NCBI GenBank assembly: GCA_954871525.1
Contig: OX940869.1
Location: 23,278,001-23,342,000, forward strand
Length of the DNA: 64,000 nucleotides
Direction of reading: 5' to 3'
Source of the DNA: Parietaria judaica
Lineage: Eukaryota; Streptophyta; Magnoliopsida; Rosales; Urticaceae
Shown here: one piece after another, positions 35,923-47,401 of the stretch
Position numbering within the stretch: the stretch's first letter is position 1
Layout: every line of letters starts with the position of its first letter
The notes under the pieces: model-generated
Told to the model about the DNA's origin: nothing
Database searches by the model: none
Seen by the model: the letters and a program-made list of their open reading frames with translations, nothing else
Translations under genes and position numbers: made by a program

Positions 35923-36068
35923 TATAACTAGTGAAGATGATGATGATGGTCACTCTATGAGTCCACTGCTAAAACAGAAAAATTCAGGTTTTTTCTTTCT
36001 AGGAAAATGCTAATACAAGGGAGAATTGAGAGGCTTAGATGACTAGCTTGGTTGGTTCTTGTTCTCGG

Positions 36069-36076
36069 TTTTTATA
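36069..36076 (-). promoter_or_regulatory. TATA box of the MYB gene
   Basis: Minus strand TATAAAAA, about 150 bp upstream of the ATG. It would give a 5' leader of roughly 110-120 bases, a normal arrangement. Confidence 0.65.
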
Positions 36077-36177
36077 GAAAGAAGAAGAAGGAGATGAAGA
36101 AGAGAGGAGGTGATTAAATTATTATTATTGATAAAAGGAAAACGCTGACCTATAATCAACGAAGAGGCAAGCAAAGA

Positions 36178-36190
36178 GTCAAAAGTTGAC
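36178..36190. promoter_or_regulatory. Palindromic W-box pair upstream of the MYB gene
   Basis: GTCAAAAGTTGAC is a perfect inverted pair of TTGAC cores, about 100 bp upstream of the TATA box. One side reads TTGACT, a canonical WRKY site. It suggests WRKY or stress input, in keeping with the gene family. This is inference only. Confidence 0.5.
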
Positions 36191-36987
36191 AGCAAGAGCA
36201 TTTACTCAAAGGCATGCCAAAGTCAGCTGTGGCAATACCTCTTCTGCCTCTTGAAAACGCGTGGGCATTCAATGTATAATTTTTTTTTTAATCTTTTTAA
36301 TTAAAAAAAAAAAAGAAATAGAAAAACCCTTTTGATGAAACCGGCTTTAATGCGAGCAGACCCCAGTGTAACATGAATAATGTGTTCTCAGCTGACTCTA
36401 CACTCTAGTAGTACTGCCTCTTCTTTCTTTGTATACCAAAATTCAACTCTCTGGCCTCATCTATAGTTAGTTTCTAATAATAATAATAATAATAATCTCT
36501 TTAATTATATTTAATATAATATATCATGTTATTGAACTAGTCAATTCTACCTACGCTTAATTAGCTACAAACTAGTCTTCTAACTCGTCCTTGTCTAGTT
36601 TACTTTCTCTTAATCAATCTTGCACCTAAGTCGCGAGAAGAGGAGAAGAATCCGTTGTGTGATAAAAAAGTATTACAAAGCATGACTATTAGTCCAATCT
36701 CTTCGTCTTTCGTGGAAGAGCCCAAACAATCCAAGAAAGTAATTTTGCCCAATAAAATTACGGAGCCGATGGGTCAAAACAAACGGATTCGGATTACAAA
36801 CTCTAGCGAATGTCTCTCCTTTCCGCAATTACTATATTTAATAGTCTTATATTGGTTGATCTGCAACTTCTTAAAAGCTGAGATTAGTATATATATTTTT
36901 ATAAGCTCTCCTTCTTCTTTGTTCTGAAGAAATATTATTGTTTAGGATTTTGATGTATTATAACACATGCATAGATTATCTTTTCTA
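36191..36987. other. Upstream region of the MYB gene, no other gene
   Basis: Poly-A/T tracts around 36278-36315 and a short (AAT)n at about 36475-36495. An open frame at 36655-36927 has no recognisable domain and low-complexity composition. Confidence 0.45.
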
Positions 36988-37590
36988 CAGTAGAACCTCT
37001 ATAAAGTAATAATTTTGATTAAATAATAATTTTATTTGATCCCGATTCGGGACTAAGTAGCTAAATTTATAAGATATAATTTTTTTAAAAAATTATATAG
37101 GTCTTAACAATCATATAAATTAATAATTTAATATAAATAATAATATTGCATAAATAATTATAAAATCATTAAAAATATAATATAACACAATCAATTGTGA
37201 AATCACCTCACTTAAAAAATTATATACATTACAAATTAATAATCATGTAGTTTTTTAAAATATGATTCTAAAAAATTATTTTCTTCTTCTTTCTTTGAAA
37301 GCTTGAACTTTGTCTCTAAGTTTGTGCGAAGTATTAAGAAGGTCTAGTGCTGTAGCGAAAAATAGTTCAATAGTGATTGTCGCTGCAATTGCATCAGTAC
37401 GTGAAACGTGCTCTAATTAGTAGTGTCGTTTTCGTGTTGTGTGATTAGGGATATTATAATAATCATATTAGTATTATTGACATGTTAAATAAAGATTTAT
37501 TTACTAGTTATTAAGATTATATAATTAATAATTTGATGACGTAATAAATTTTGGCGATCCCAACATTATTATATAAAATTATATACAAGT
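36988..37590. mobile_element. Emigrant-like TIR element, copy 2 (right end decayed)
   Basis: Starts CAGTAGAACCTCTATAAAG after TA. Inside, the phrase GATCCCGATTCGGGACTAAG matches the other copies. On the minus strand at about 37430-37270 there is an open stretch reading EHVSRTDAIAATITIELFFA, then TALDLLNTSHKLRDKVQAFK. Copies 3 and 4 have related but broken versions, so this is likely a transposase remnant. The right end is degenerate. Confidence 0.7.
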
Positions 37591-39345
37591 TTTTTTTTCT
37601 ATTAGTAACACATAGATCCTTTTTTTCTTGGTTAACAATTTTATATTTAAAAAAAAATATTGTGAACTAGATTACTAGATGTGTTACTACTTTTTATATA
37701 GTAATGTTTCAAACCGGATATGGGTACTCGGATACAGATTTTAAATGCGGATTCAGATTCGGATTTTTACCCAATTTTCGGGTTTTATTTTCACCCCTAA
37801 CTATATTTATTATACTATATGGCTGCTTATAACAATAGTAATAATACTTCTTATTCTTGCTCTGGTAACCGACGACACCTTCTAGTTCGTAATCATGCTC
37901 AGTACTTTGATGGTAATTAACTGTTAACTATGGCCAAGATACGCTAGCCTCATAAACTCCTCTTAAAACGCGATCTATATTAGTAGATATCATTTGTTAT
38001 TACGTTTTAAATTGCAACAGTTATGAGGAGTGGCTTCCATACACGTAAATATAATATCATTACTACTCTTTCTCTCTCTTTAGGAAACCGACATGTTATT
38101 TACTATAAATCATATCTAGTACTTAGATCTTGCACTATGGTTGGACATAGTCTTAATTGTCTCATGAAAATAAACACACACACGCTAGGGTTTCCGCCAT
38201 GTGCAACGTGTAGTCATTTGATAAAAGGAAAAATACACAAAACCCTAAAGTTAAGCCTTGGTTTTTCATTGACAACGATATATATATATAAGACTTAATA
38301 GAATACATAAGTAACGTGTATGTAATATTCTTGGTGGGTGCTTGAAACTTGATTAGGGTTTTGGCCAGCGAAGAGGACGACCATATATATATATATAAAT
38401 GATATAGATACACAGATACAAACATTATTATGTATATATATGTATTATATTATTCCAATGTAAATTTATGTTGATCTCTAACGCAATCGTCATGCATCTG
38501 GTGCATGGATAGCGACTGTGACAAAAGTCAACCACAAAGTAGAAATTATAGTTGCCACGTGATCAGCTTATCTTTGACAAAATAAAAATACAGAGCACAT
38601 ATACATCTGACAAATGGGATTATTATGACTGCCATTTGGGCCATAAAGCGCCAAGCGTCAAGGTCCACAAGTTTATTGTTTATTTATAATTATATAAATA
38701 TGAGCATCTAATTAATATATAGTGTTGTGAGTGGAGTTATTTGTACATTATCACCGAAATTTGCCCTAAGTTTCGTGCTATAATTAAGGGTAGAATTTAT
38801 CAGAGTATATAGATCATTATCTAACAAAATCTGATTGAAAAACATTGGTCTATATAGCTAAAATATAATATGCAATTAAATTTTTATATAGACATATATT
38901 TATAGATAGTCAACCATGCAAACCCTATAATTTGTTATTTATTATTGAATGACACCAATACATGTGTGGAAAATGATACGTGTCTATCCACTTATGGATT
39001 ACAATAAATATTATGTACAATTAATTCATTCTGTAATTAATACGCTAATGTATATAATTTGCAATTTGGCTGTTCCCACCGCTTAATCTAATGATCTCTA
39101 GTAAAACCTATACAGAATAAAGTCTTATCCTATACAGGAATTTTCTCAAGAAGGGCGAAAAATAATTAAATAATTTTTTTATATAAAATATTTAATAATA
39201 TAATTGTATAAACATATTACTTAATGTATATAAAAGATTATACTAAAAAAAGGTTAGATATAAAATTATGTAAGAATTTAAAAATGACGAGATTTGAACG
39301 TAAGTTTTTATTAGAGCACAAGTCCATTTTTATTTGAAGATACTC
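37591..39345. other. Intergenic, no gene seen
   Basis: 37700-37800 looks like one end of a hAT-type MITE (inverse TTAGGGGTGAAAATAAAACC). A G-box CACGTG is at about 38557. The rest is AT-rich with (TA)n runs at 38280 and 38385. Confidence 0.45.
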
Positions 39346-40014
39346 AAGAATTTTGATAAATTAATAATTTCTATTGAATAATAATGTTGTCCAGTCCCGA
39401 TTAGGATCTAACTAGCTAAATTAATAATTTGCTAAATTTATAAGACAGTAATTTATTTATAAGTAAATAATTTATTTATAAATATATCAGTCCCAACTGA
39501 TATATAAATTAATATTTTAATATAAAATAATAATAATATTATATATAATTATGTAATTACTATCAATAAAATAAAATATAACATTGTATAACTAGTTGAA
39601 ATCATCTTAAATAAAATTAAATTACACTAAATAACTAACTAGGCGTGCTTTTAAAATACGATTTCGAAGTTATTTACCTATTTTCAAAATTTATGCTTCT
39701 TTTAACTTCAACTCTAAACTTCCGCATAACCTTAAGAAAGTCCGGTGTTGTATTTTAATGATGTAACAAAATTTGTTCAAAGTATTGTCACTACAATTAC
39801 ATCATTGCGTGAAACAAGCTCAATTTAAGTATTATCATCTTCAAACTATGTATTATGATTACAATATTCTATGATTACAATATTCTTGCCATGTTATATA
39901 TAAGAATTTTTTTTCTTCTAATTATAATGATTATATAACTAATATTTTAAAATAATTCGATAATAAAAGAAATTTTGTCGATCTCAATATTATTAATTTA
40001 TAGAGGTTTTACTG
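39346..40014. mobile_element. Emigrant-like TIR element, copy 3 (left end decayed)
   Basis: The right end, TTTATAGAGGTTTTACTG, is followed by TA. The left end keeps only ATAAATTAATAATTTC. The interior has CAGTCCCGATTAGGATCTAA and the same coding-remnant zone as copies 2 and 4. Confidence 0.72.
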
Positions 40015-40016
40015 TA

Positions 40017-40965
40017 TATTAATTTAACTTTAAGTATTATTATGTTAAAATAAAGGGTTTGGATCAAGTGGGAGCCGGCCGATCTTTTTTACCGAGAAAA
40101 AATAAGTGGGAGCCCGCCGCTCGGGCCTTAGTGACTCCGCCCTTGCTCCCTATATAATATCTTTTTGTTCTCTGTGTGATTAGAAGATAAATTCTTAATA
40201 AATATAGTATGCATCCATTGATAGATCGCTGTCAAGATATTTTCAAGATAATATTGAAGCAAGATCATGGAACTTAAATGTTTAAGCGTAACCTAGTTTG
40301 AATTTGTGGCTACGATGGGTTTTAAGCAGTAAAAATGAAGAAAGCATTTAAACGGTGGTGGCTATGGCAATCAATAATTCGTCAGACGTGATGTTACCTC
40401 TTTTTTATTATTATTATTTTATTCAAAAATTGAAGATTGCTAGTGAGAATTGCTATATGTATACATTAAGTCAATTGGTCATTAGTTACGCATATTTCTC
40501 ATCAGTCTAATTAATGCTCACTTCGAGAGGTGACTCGGTCATTTTGTTGAATTAGTCTTTGTTGAGTTATGATAAACAAAAAAAATTATAAGAAAATTTA
40601 GTTAAATTATGTTATACTATCGATTATAAATTAACATAAACGGTAAACTATTTAAATTTTATCTTAAGCAAAAGTTCAAAGTGTTAAAGCCATTGAGCAA
40701 CCTACAAAGATGATCGTGGCTCAAGTACATCCTAGAGAACACTCTCTCGACATTTCGAAGTCACCAGATCGTCAGAGTCGATCGATGGCAATACCACGCC
40801 AATTACTACAAAATATGGAATTGATTAATCAAAATCAAAGACATCCTTGAGTACTCATACACTTTCAAACAACATTCACTCGTGCTTGGAGAGGATACCG
40901 AGAATAAGGCTCTTCATCTCAACAACACTAATGGGGGAGTTCAAGACATGTAGCTTTAAATAGAG
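40017..40965. other. Intergenic, no gene seen
   Basis: A pair of GTGGGAGCC words at about 40070 and 40110. Otherwise plain sequence up to the copia target site GGCAA. Confidence 0.5.
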
Positions 40966-40970
40966 GGCAA

Positions 40971-41498
40971 TGTTGGTTCTCAAATCACGGATCTACAAAG
41001 CACACGAATAACACTAAAAAAATCGAACAGAATAATGAAGAACACGAACTTTTGGGAGAAGAAATTCTCTATTGATAATCGAAGGCAATATACAAGAAGA
41101 TAAACTAAAAAAAAAAACTCTAATGGACTCAGCACTTTACAAAGTGTACAATGTTATGTTTATATAGCCACTCTCACAGTGAAACCCTAGCTAACAGAAT
41201 CGCACAAAATCGGGAAACTACCCTAAATTATCTCGTCAAATCTTTGACTCGGTCTTTGCTTGCTCCTCAAGCTACGCGCTTTCTTTGCTAGGTAGTTGCT
41301 GACTTTCCCTTTCCTGCTCGGACAACTTCTCTGTCCCCGTGCTGGCCTGCTCGTCTGCCCCGGGCTAGGCTTGCCTTCTATCCGGACATTCTTCTCATGT
41401 TCACCCGAGCTGGGCTGAACCCTTGTTCGTCCTTGGTTCTGGTCGGTACCCGGGCTGACTCCCTCTGTGTGACGGACTAAGTCAAGCTTAAGCTCACA
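40971..41498 (-). repeat. 3' LTR of the copia element
   Basis: Plus strand TGTTGGTTCTCAAATCACGG to AAGCTTAAGCTCACA. A TATATAAA box on the minus strand is at 41159-41166. The 528 bp match the other LTR with scattered substitutions and small length changes. Confidence 0.95.
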
Positions 41499-41510
41499 TT
41501 CTCCCCCGTA
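41499..41510 (-). other. Polypurine tract
   Basis: Minus strand TACGGGGGAGAA directly upstream of the 3' LTR, the usual plus-strand priming site. Confidence 0.85.
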
Positions 41511-43403
41511 AGCTTGACTTGCTTCTACTTTATTCACTCCAAGGAGCTCTCTCATCTCTGCGAACTTGACGCTTGCTAGAGCCTTGGTAAGAATGTCTGC
41601 CCGTTGCTCCCTTGTGTTGACGAATTCCACGATGATTTCTCGCTTCTCCACACACTCACGAATGTAATGAAATTTCATGTCAATGTGTTTGATCCGTCCA
41701 TGGAACACTGGATTCTTCATCAACGCAATTCAGATTTGTTGTCCACGTATAGACTGGCTTCTGCTCGGATCCGGTCACTTCACTTAGTAGCCTCTTCAAC
41801 CACAGAGCCTGACATGCTGCTGCGGTTGCCGCCATGAACTCAGCTTCACATGAGGATAGAGCTACTGTCTACTAAATCTGAGACTGCCAGGTGATCAGGT
41901 TTCCGTTGAGGTAGAACGCCATCCCTCCGGTACTCTTCCTGTCATCGATATCACAGGCCAGATCACTGTCTGTAAAGCCGACTAGTACTTCTGCTCCGCT
42001 TCCTCTGTTGTACTGGATCCCGTTGTCTGTCGTGCCCTTCACGTATCACAAGATGTGCTTCACCGCGTGCACTCATGGGCTTCTCCATGTATCGACTGAC
42101 TATCCTGACTACGTGTGTAATGTCTGGTCGGGTGTGGGTAAGATATATCAAACACCCGATCACGCGTCTGTACTCCGTGGGATCCACTCCTCTCCCTTCA
42201 ACATCCTTCTCGAGCTGCAGCTTCGCCTCCATTGGGTACTTGCTCGGGTTGCAATCCGTCATCTCGAATTGCTTGAGGATCTTCTTCGCGTAGGCCGACT
42301 GCTTGAGTGTGATGCAGTCCTTCTTCTGGTCCACCTCGAGACCGAGGTAGTACGAAAGTAATCCGATGTCACTCATCTCGAATTCGGCCATCATCTGTTG
42401 CTTGAATCCATCTACACCTCCTGCGCTGGATTCAGTGACGATCAGGTTGTCCACATATACTCCCACGATCAGGATCTCCTGCCCGGTACTCCTGGTGTAG
42501 ACTGCTTGCTCCCTCAGGCACTTTGTGAATCCAAGGTTCTTCAAGCTCTTGTCAAGACGAATGTTCCACGCTCTTGGTGCTTGTTTCAACCCGTATAGGG
42601 CATTGAATAGTTTATACACCTTCTGCTTCTTGCCCGTGACGCCAAATCCCTCTGGTTGCTTGACGTACACTTCTTCTTTGAGGTCACCATTTAGGAATGC
42701 CGATTTGACATCCAGATGGTGAATTTCCCAACCTCGATGAGTTGCTAGGGCTAGGATGAGTCTGATCGTGTCTAGTCTAGCTACTAGAGCAAAGACTTCC
42801 TCAAAGTCTATGCCTTTCTTCTGCACGTAGCCTTTGGCTACCAGCCTTGCCTTGTGCTTAAGGACGTTCCCCTCGGTGTCCTTCTTCAGCTTATACACCT
42901 ACTTCAGGCCGATGGGATTATGACCTTTGGGCAGGTCGGTGAGCTCCCATGTCCTGTTCTTCTCAATAGACTCCATTTCCTTCTTCATTGCTTCCTGCCA
43001 CTCCTGCTCGGCTGCTGCCTCTTGGTAGCTGGCTAGCTCCTCTGCGCACAATAAAGAAAGTTCTTCCAAGCTCATCTCTACTTCTTGAGTTTGATCGTAG
43101 ACGTCTGCTAGGGGTCGGAATCCCCTTGGGCCATCTTTGACGGAGGAATCTCCTGAGCTGGACGGGCTGGTAGCTCGTCCTGCTCGGACTTGGTGTCCGT
43201 GGTGTATCCGGGCTATTCTCTCCCGGGTTGGATTCTCTCGTGCTCGGCAAGGTTGTTCCCGAGCTGGGTATTCCGGGCTTATCCTGATCGGCAACGCCCT
43301 CTTCATCTTCAACTGTGAACTCTACTGAGTTCTGCTCGGGTTCTCTTTTGTCGTTGTGCCAGTCCCACTTCATCTCTTCTTCGAACACAGCATCTCTGCT
43401 CAC
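41511..43403 (-). pseudogene. Copia reverse transcriptase and RNase H, broken
   Basis: From 43403 the frame after the integrase continues (SRDAVFEEEMKWDW) but shifts. 43312-42899 gives the linker ending WELTDLPKGHNPIGLK and a stop. RT runs 42898-41963: [46 protein letters not shown] and [11 protein letters not shown]. The catalytic YVDD box is YVDN at about 42446-42457, so one of the two metal-binding Asp residues is lost. RNase H ([18 protein letters not shown] at about 41960-41900, ALSSCEAEFMAATAAACQAL after) has two consecutive TAG codons between them and a later frameshift. Its end survives at 41723-41600 (KHIDMKFHYIRE, REQRADILTKAL). It cannot make a working RT. Confidence 0.93.
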
Positions 43404-44740
43404 TTGGAGTCTGCCGCGTCGTGGATCGTAGAGTCTGTGTGCCTTGCTTCCTTCTTCAACGCCAATATGTACACCATCTTCTGACTCCGGTCATCAAGCT
43501 TCTTGAGATGTGTCCCCATAATCTTCACATGTGCGGTGCAACCGAACACTCTGAAATGCTCTAAGTGGGGTTTCTTCTCATTCCATGCTTGGTAGGGAGT
43601 GCGCTCTCCTAGCTCTTTGGTCGGCAAACGATTAAGCAGATAGACCGCATGTCTTACTGCTTCTGCCCAAAACCGGGCTGGAACTTGCATACTCTTGAGC
43701 AAGCTCCTGGTTGTGTTCATCACAGTTCGGTTTCGCCTTTCCACCACGCCATTCTCCTGGGGCGTGTGGGGTGGTGATAGGTGACACTGAACTCCTTCCT
43801 GGTCGTAGAATTCTCCGAACTGCTGGGAAGTAAATTCTCCTCCTTGGTCTGTACGCAAGACCTTTAACCAGTGCACCGAGCCATTCTCCACGATCTTCTT
43901 GAACTTCTTGAAGACCTCAAAGGCTCCGTTCTTCTCCTTAAGCATATAGACCCACATCCAATGACTGTAATCATCAACAAGTAAAAGGAAGTACTTGTTA
44001 CCTGCCAATGTTGCTGGGGTGACTGGACCGCATAGATCTGCATGTACCAACTGTAAGGGTCTCTATGCTCGGAATTTAGCCTTGATCGAAAAAGGTATCC
44101 TCGCCTGTTTCGCGACCGTGCAATACTCACATAGCTGGTTGGGGTGTTCTATGTTGGGAACCCCGAAAGCCATCTTCTTTTCGCCTATCATCTTGAGCAC
44201 GTGAAAATTCACTTGTCCGAGCCGTGATTGCCTTAGCCAAGCTGGGTCTGCCATCGAAGCCATGAGACAAACGGGCTTGCACGTCTTCCGGAGAACCTTG
44301 TAGAGTCTGTTGGGTGTCCGCTCCACCTTCATCAACAGCTCTTCCTCCTTGGTCCACATTTTTAGGTAGGACCCTGATAGCACCACTGTGTTCCCGATCT
44401 CAGTCATCTGCCCTAGACTGATGATGTTGCTCTTCAACTTCGGGATGAAATATACCTGGGTCATCATACGCTGGTCGCCATTCTTGCACTCGAACAGGAT
44501 CGACCCTCTGCCTCTGATCTCTACGACTGATCCGTCGCCGAATTTCACATTGCCCATGATCTTTTCATCGAGCTCTTCAAACTTAGCTCGGTCCCCAGTC
44601 ATGTGGTTGCTAGCTCCGTTGTCTAAGTACCATACGTCGGTACTGACTTTCTTTTCTCCATCTACAGGGAGGTTTGCAATAACCTTGTCCTCGATCAGGA
44701 AAACCTTTTCGCTGGTTAACTCCGGATAGGTCTGCTCGAC
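43400..44740 (-). pseudogene. Copia protease and integrase, broken
   Basis: After the TAG at the end of gag the frame continues with the protease site YLDNGASNHMTGD at about 44620. A GAG-pre-integrase region follows, where the zinc-binding His pair reads RQSRLGQVNF, so both His are Gln. The Cys pair is present (CEYC). A stop falls at about 44063. The integrase core from 44050 keeps the DDE residues: VHADLCGPV, LRTDQGGEF and ENGVVERRNRT. The frame is lost after DDRSQKMVYI near 43460. The integrase would insert the cDNA; this copy lacks an intact N-terminal zinc site and a continuous frame. Confidence 0.93.
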
Positions 44741-45790
44741 CTATAGGCTGATCGGCAAACTGATCACTCCTGTCCGGGCCTTGGCGTTACTCTCGCCATT
44801 CTGTTCATCCAGGTACGTTTCCTGCTTGGCAAACAGCAATGTCGGCTGATCGTCTGGGAATCTTGCTAGGTTCGCCTCTTCGCCCTGGTTCCTGCTCCGG
44901 CACTCAGATGCAAAGTGCCCAAGCTTCTGAAAATTGTAGCACTTCACCGTGCTCTTGTCTCTCCTTGTCGTGTTTTGCTTACGGGGTGCGCCACTGCCGC
45001 GACCTCGCTGATCCCGACCTCGACCTCGTCCACGACCTTGTCCGCGTTCTCGGACTTCTCCACCAAAGCTGCTCCGACCTGAGGAATTTGAAGAAAACTC
45101 GGCTCCACCGGTTTTCCTCTGTCTGGCCGTCCACTCTTCATGCGTGAGTAGGAGGTTCTTATCCTCTTCTCTTTCACTGTAACCTCGAAGTCTCTCCTCG
45201 TGGGCTTTGAGGCGACCAACAACCTCCTCAACCGTCATGGTCTTGAGGTCGCCGAACTGCTCAATTGATGTCACGATCTGCATGTACTTGTGAGGCACTG
45301 CTCGGAGAAACTTCTTGACGACAGTGGTCTCCTCTACCTTGTCTCCCAGCGAGCGTATGCCTGTCGCAATGGACGCGAGCCACATAGCGAAATCATCAAT
45401 TGATTCGCTCTCCCTCATCCTCGTCACATCGAACTCACTCTTCAAGGTCTGGACCTTTGCTTCCTTGACGCGATCTGTGCCCATGTGCATGGTCTGAAGA
45501 GTTTTCCATGCTTCCTTCGCGGAATCCTTCTCGGCGAGCATGAGAAGAACATCTTCTGGAAATGCTTGGTAGATTGCGGCTAGAGTCATTCTTTCCTTGC
45601 GCCCTTCGACACCGCCGTTCTCTACGGCCTCCCACACTCCCTGCGCTTGCAGATTTACCCTCATCTTCCACGCCCACACGGCATAATTGCTCTTCGTGAG
45701 CATGGGGTAGTGGAGTGTAACTGTGCCTTCTCTGGAGTCTGGTTTCTGCGCCACCAGAGCTCCTTCCATCGGTGACTCTGATGAAGACAT
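44741..45790 (-). pseudogene. Copia Gag, open but cut off by a stop
   Basis: 349 residues from MSSSESPMEGAL. The N-terminal Gag fold region includes YAVWAWKMRVNL and AKEAWKTLQTMH. It is followed by MTVEEVVGRLKAHEERL, an Arg/Gly-rich basic stretch (RGQGRGRGRGRDQRGRG) and a zinc knuckle at 284-297, CYNFQKLGHFASEC. The second Cys of the knuckle is Phe287. The stop TAG at 44741 cuts it from the protease. Gag would form the particle and bind RNA. Confidence 0.92.
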
Positions 45791-45807
45791 GTTCTTCGAT
45801 TAATGAA

Positions 45808-45819
45808 ACTCTGATACTA
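45808..45819 (-). other. Primer-binding site of the copia element
   Basis: Minus strand TAGTATCAGAGT, ten of twelve matching the methionine-tRNA primer site, two bases from the 5' LTR. Confidence 0.8.
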
Positions 45820-45821
45820 CT

Positions 45822-46358
45822 TGTTGGTTCCCAAATCACGGATCTACAAAGGACACGAATAACACCAAAGAAATCTAACAGAATAATGAAGAGCGCAAAC
45901 TTTTGGGAGAAGAAATTCTCTATTGATAATCGAAGGCAATATACAAGAAGATAAACTCAAAAAAAAAAAAAAACTCTAATGGACTCAACACTTTAAAAAG
46001 TGTACAATGCTAGGTTTATATAGCCACTCTCATAGTGAAAACCTAGCTAACAGAATCGCATAAAATCGGGAAACTACCCTAAATAATCTCGTCAAATCTT
46101 TGACTCGATCTTTGCTTGCTCCTCAAGCTACACGCTTTCCTTGCTGGGCAGTTGCTGACTTTCCCTTTCCTGCTCGGACAACTTCTTTGTCCCCGTGCTG
46201 GCCTACTCGTCTGCCCCGGGCTGGGCTTGCCTTCTATCCGGATATTCTGCTCGTGTTCACCCGAGCTAGGCTGAACCCTTGTTCGTCCTTGGTTCTGGTC
46301 GGTACGTACCCGGGCTGACTCCCTCTGTGTAACGGACTAAGTCAAGCTTAAGCTCACA
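45822..46358 (-). repeat. 5' LTR of the copia element
   Basis: TGTTGGTTCCCAAATCACGG to AAGCTTAAGCTCACA, 537 bp, with a minus-strand TATATAAA box at 46015-46022 that would drive the element. It has an extra GTAC in GGTACGTACCCGG compared with the 3' LTR. Confidence 0.95.
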
Positions 46359-46363
46359 GGCAA

Positions 46364-46846
46364 GGCAGCAACAAAGTACATTTGAAATCACATCCCAAAC
46401 TTGCTTCCACTATTGTATTTTGCAAATTTTCTTGTCCAATGGATCGATTTATACTACTCAAGACAAGAAGATGTAACAAATAGCGAAATACGAATGAACC
46501 TCTTACAAAATATACTTATATTGCATTTACTTGCCGCATTTTATTTACTTTCACGCAAATTTGTCGACTTAATTTGAAAAAGAGTCGACGATTCTTCAAA
46601 CACTTAATTTAAAAAGTATAGTTTTTAAGTGCCATTTTCTGACGAAATACACATATATAACGAGTGGAAGTAACTGATTATGAAAACATCAATGATTTTA
46701 ATGATTATATGCTTTGTGGCAGTCATCACATTTGAATCGATAGGGTAAAAAAGGTATGTTGTGCAATCCCGAAATGTCTGGGCAAGGGAAGTGTTGATGG
46801 ATGTTCTGGAGACTGTATAGGTATGGAACAACACCAATAGATCTGA
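46364..46846. other. Intergenic, no gene seen
   Basis: AT-rich spacer between the copia element and a hAT MITE. Nothing recognisable. Confidence 0.5.
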
Positions 46847-46854
46847 GATCATAC

Positions 46855-47393
46855 CAGGGGCGGAGCTATGAAGGAGTGAGTGTATACACGGGCATGCACC
46901 TGAAAACGAAGCGTAAAAAATAATAAATTACGGTTTAGAGCAAATAAATAAATACGATATGACTATTATTTAATAAAAAGGACCATTATTGAGACAAACT
47001 AAACGCATACACCAGTGTTATATATTTTGTCTCTAGGGACTAGAAATAGAGAGAAGCCCGAGTTCGATTCCAAAAGTCCTTAGCATTACTTTTAAAATGG
47101 GCCACTCCATGCTGCTCTCTTTCTTTCTTTCTTTCTTTCTTTTTGTTATCATTTATTTATTTATTTATTTATTTTTATATTATATTCTAATTAATTAATA
47201 AGAAAGATGTATAAGAAACGTTTTCATAGATTGCTCGTTGCTAGAAAAAAAAAGATATACGTTTTGTGCTTTATAATTAAATTGTGGGATTTATTTTTCT
47301 TTTTACGTGATTGTTTTTTATTTTGTGTTTGAAAACAATTATTTAAAATTTATTTTAGGCTTCACCTGGATCGAAATCCTGGCTCCGCCACTG
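46855..47393 (-). mobile_element. hAT MITE of the GGCGGAGC family, copy 1
   Basis: Left CAGGGGCGGAGC and right GGCTCCGCCACTG are inverted ends. GATCATAC is duplicated exactly at 46847-46854 and 47394-47401. The inside holds (CTTT)n and (ATTT)n runs at about 47122-47175. Read on the minus strand it begins CAGTGGCGGAGCCAGGATTT, like the copy at 61620. Non-coding. Confidence 0.95.
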
Positions 47394-47401
47394 GATCATA
47401 C

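Larger units (their letters stand above)
40971..46358 (-). mobile_element. Complete Ty1/copia element with both LTRs and target duplication
   Basis: LTRs at 40971-41498 and 45822-46358 bracket a gag-pol region on the minus strand. GGCAA is duplicated exactly at 40966-40970 and 46359-46363. Primer site and polypurine tract are present. Domain order Gag, protease, integrase, RT, RNase H is that of Ty1/copia. The two LTRs differ at roughly 5-6% of positions by eye, so the insertion is not recent. The polyprotein is broken in several places. Confidence 0.96.

Noticed and set aside
40971..46358. Endogenous pararetrovirus or retrovirus
   Set aside because: Domain order with integrase before RT, no envelope or movement protein, and a 5 bp target duplication identify a Ty1/copia retrotransposon.
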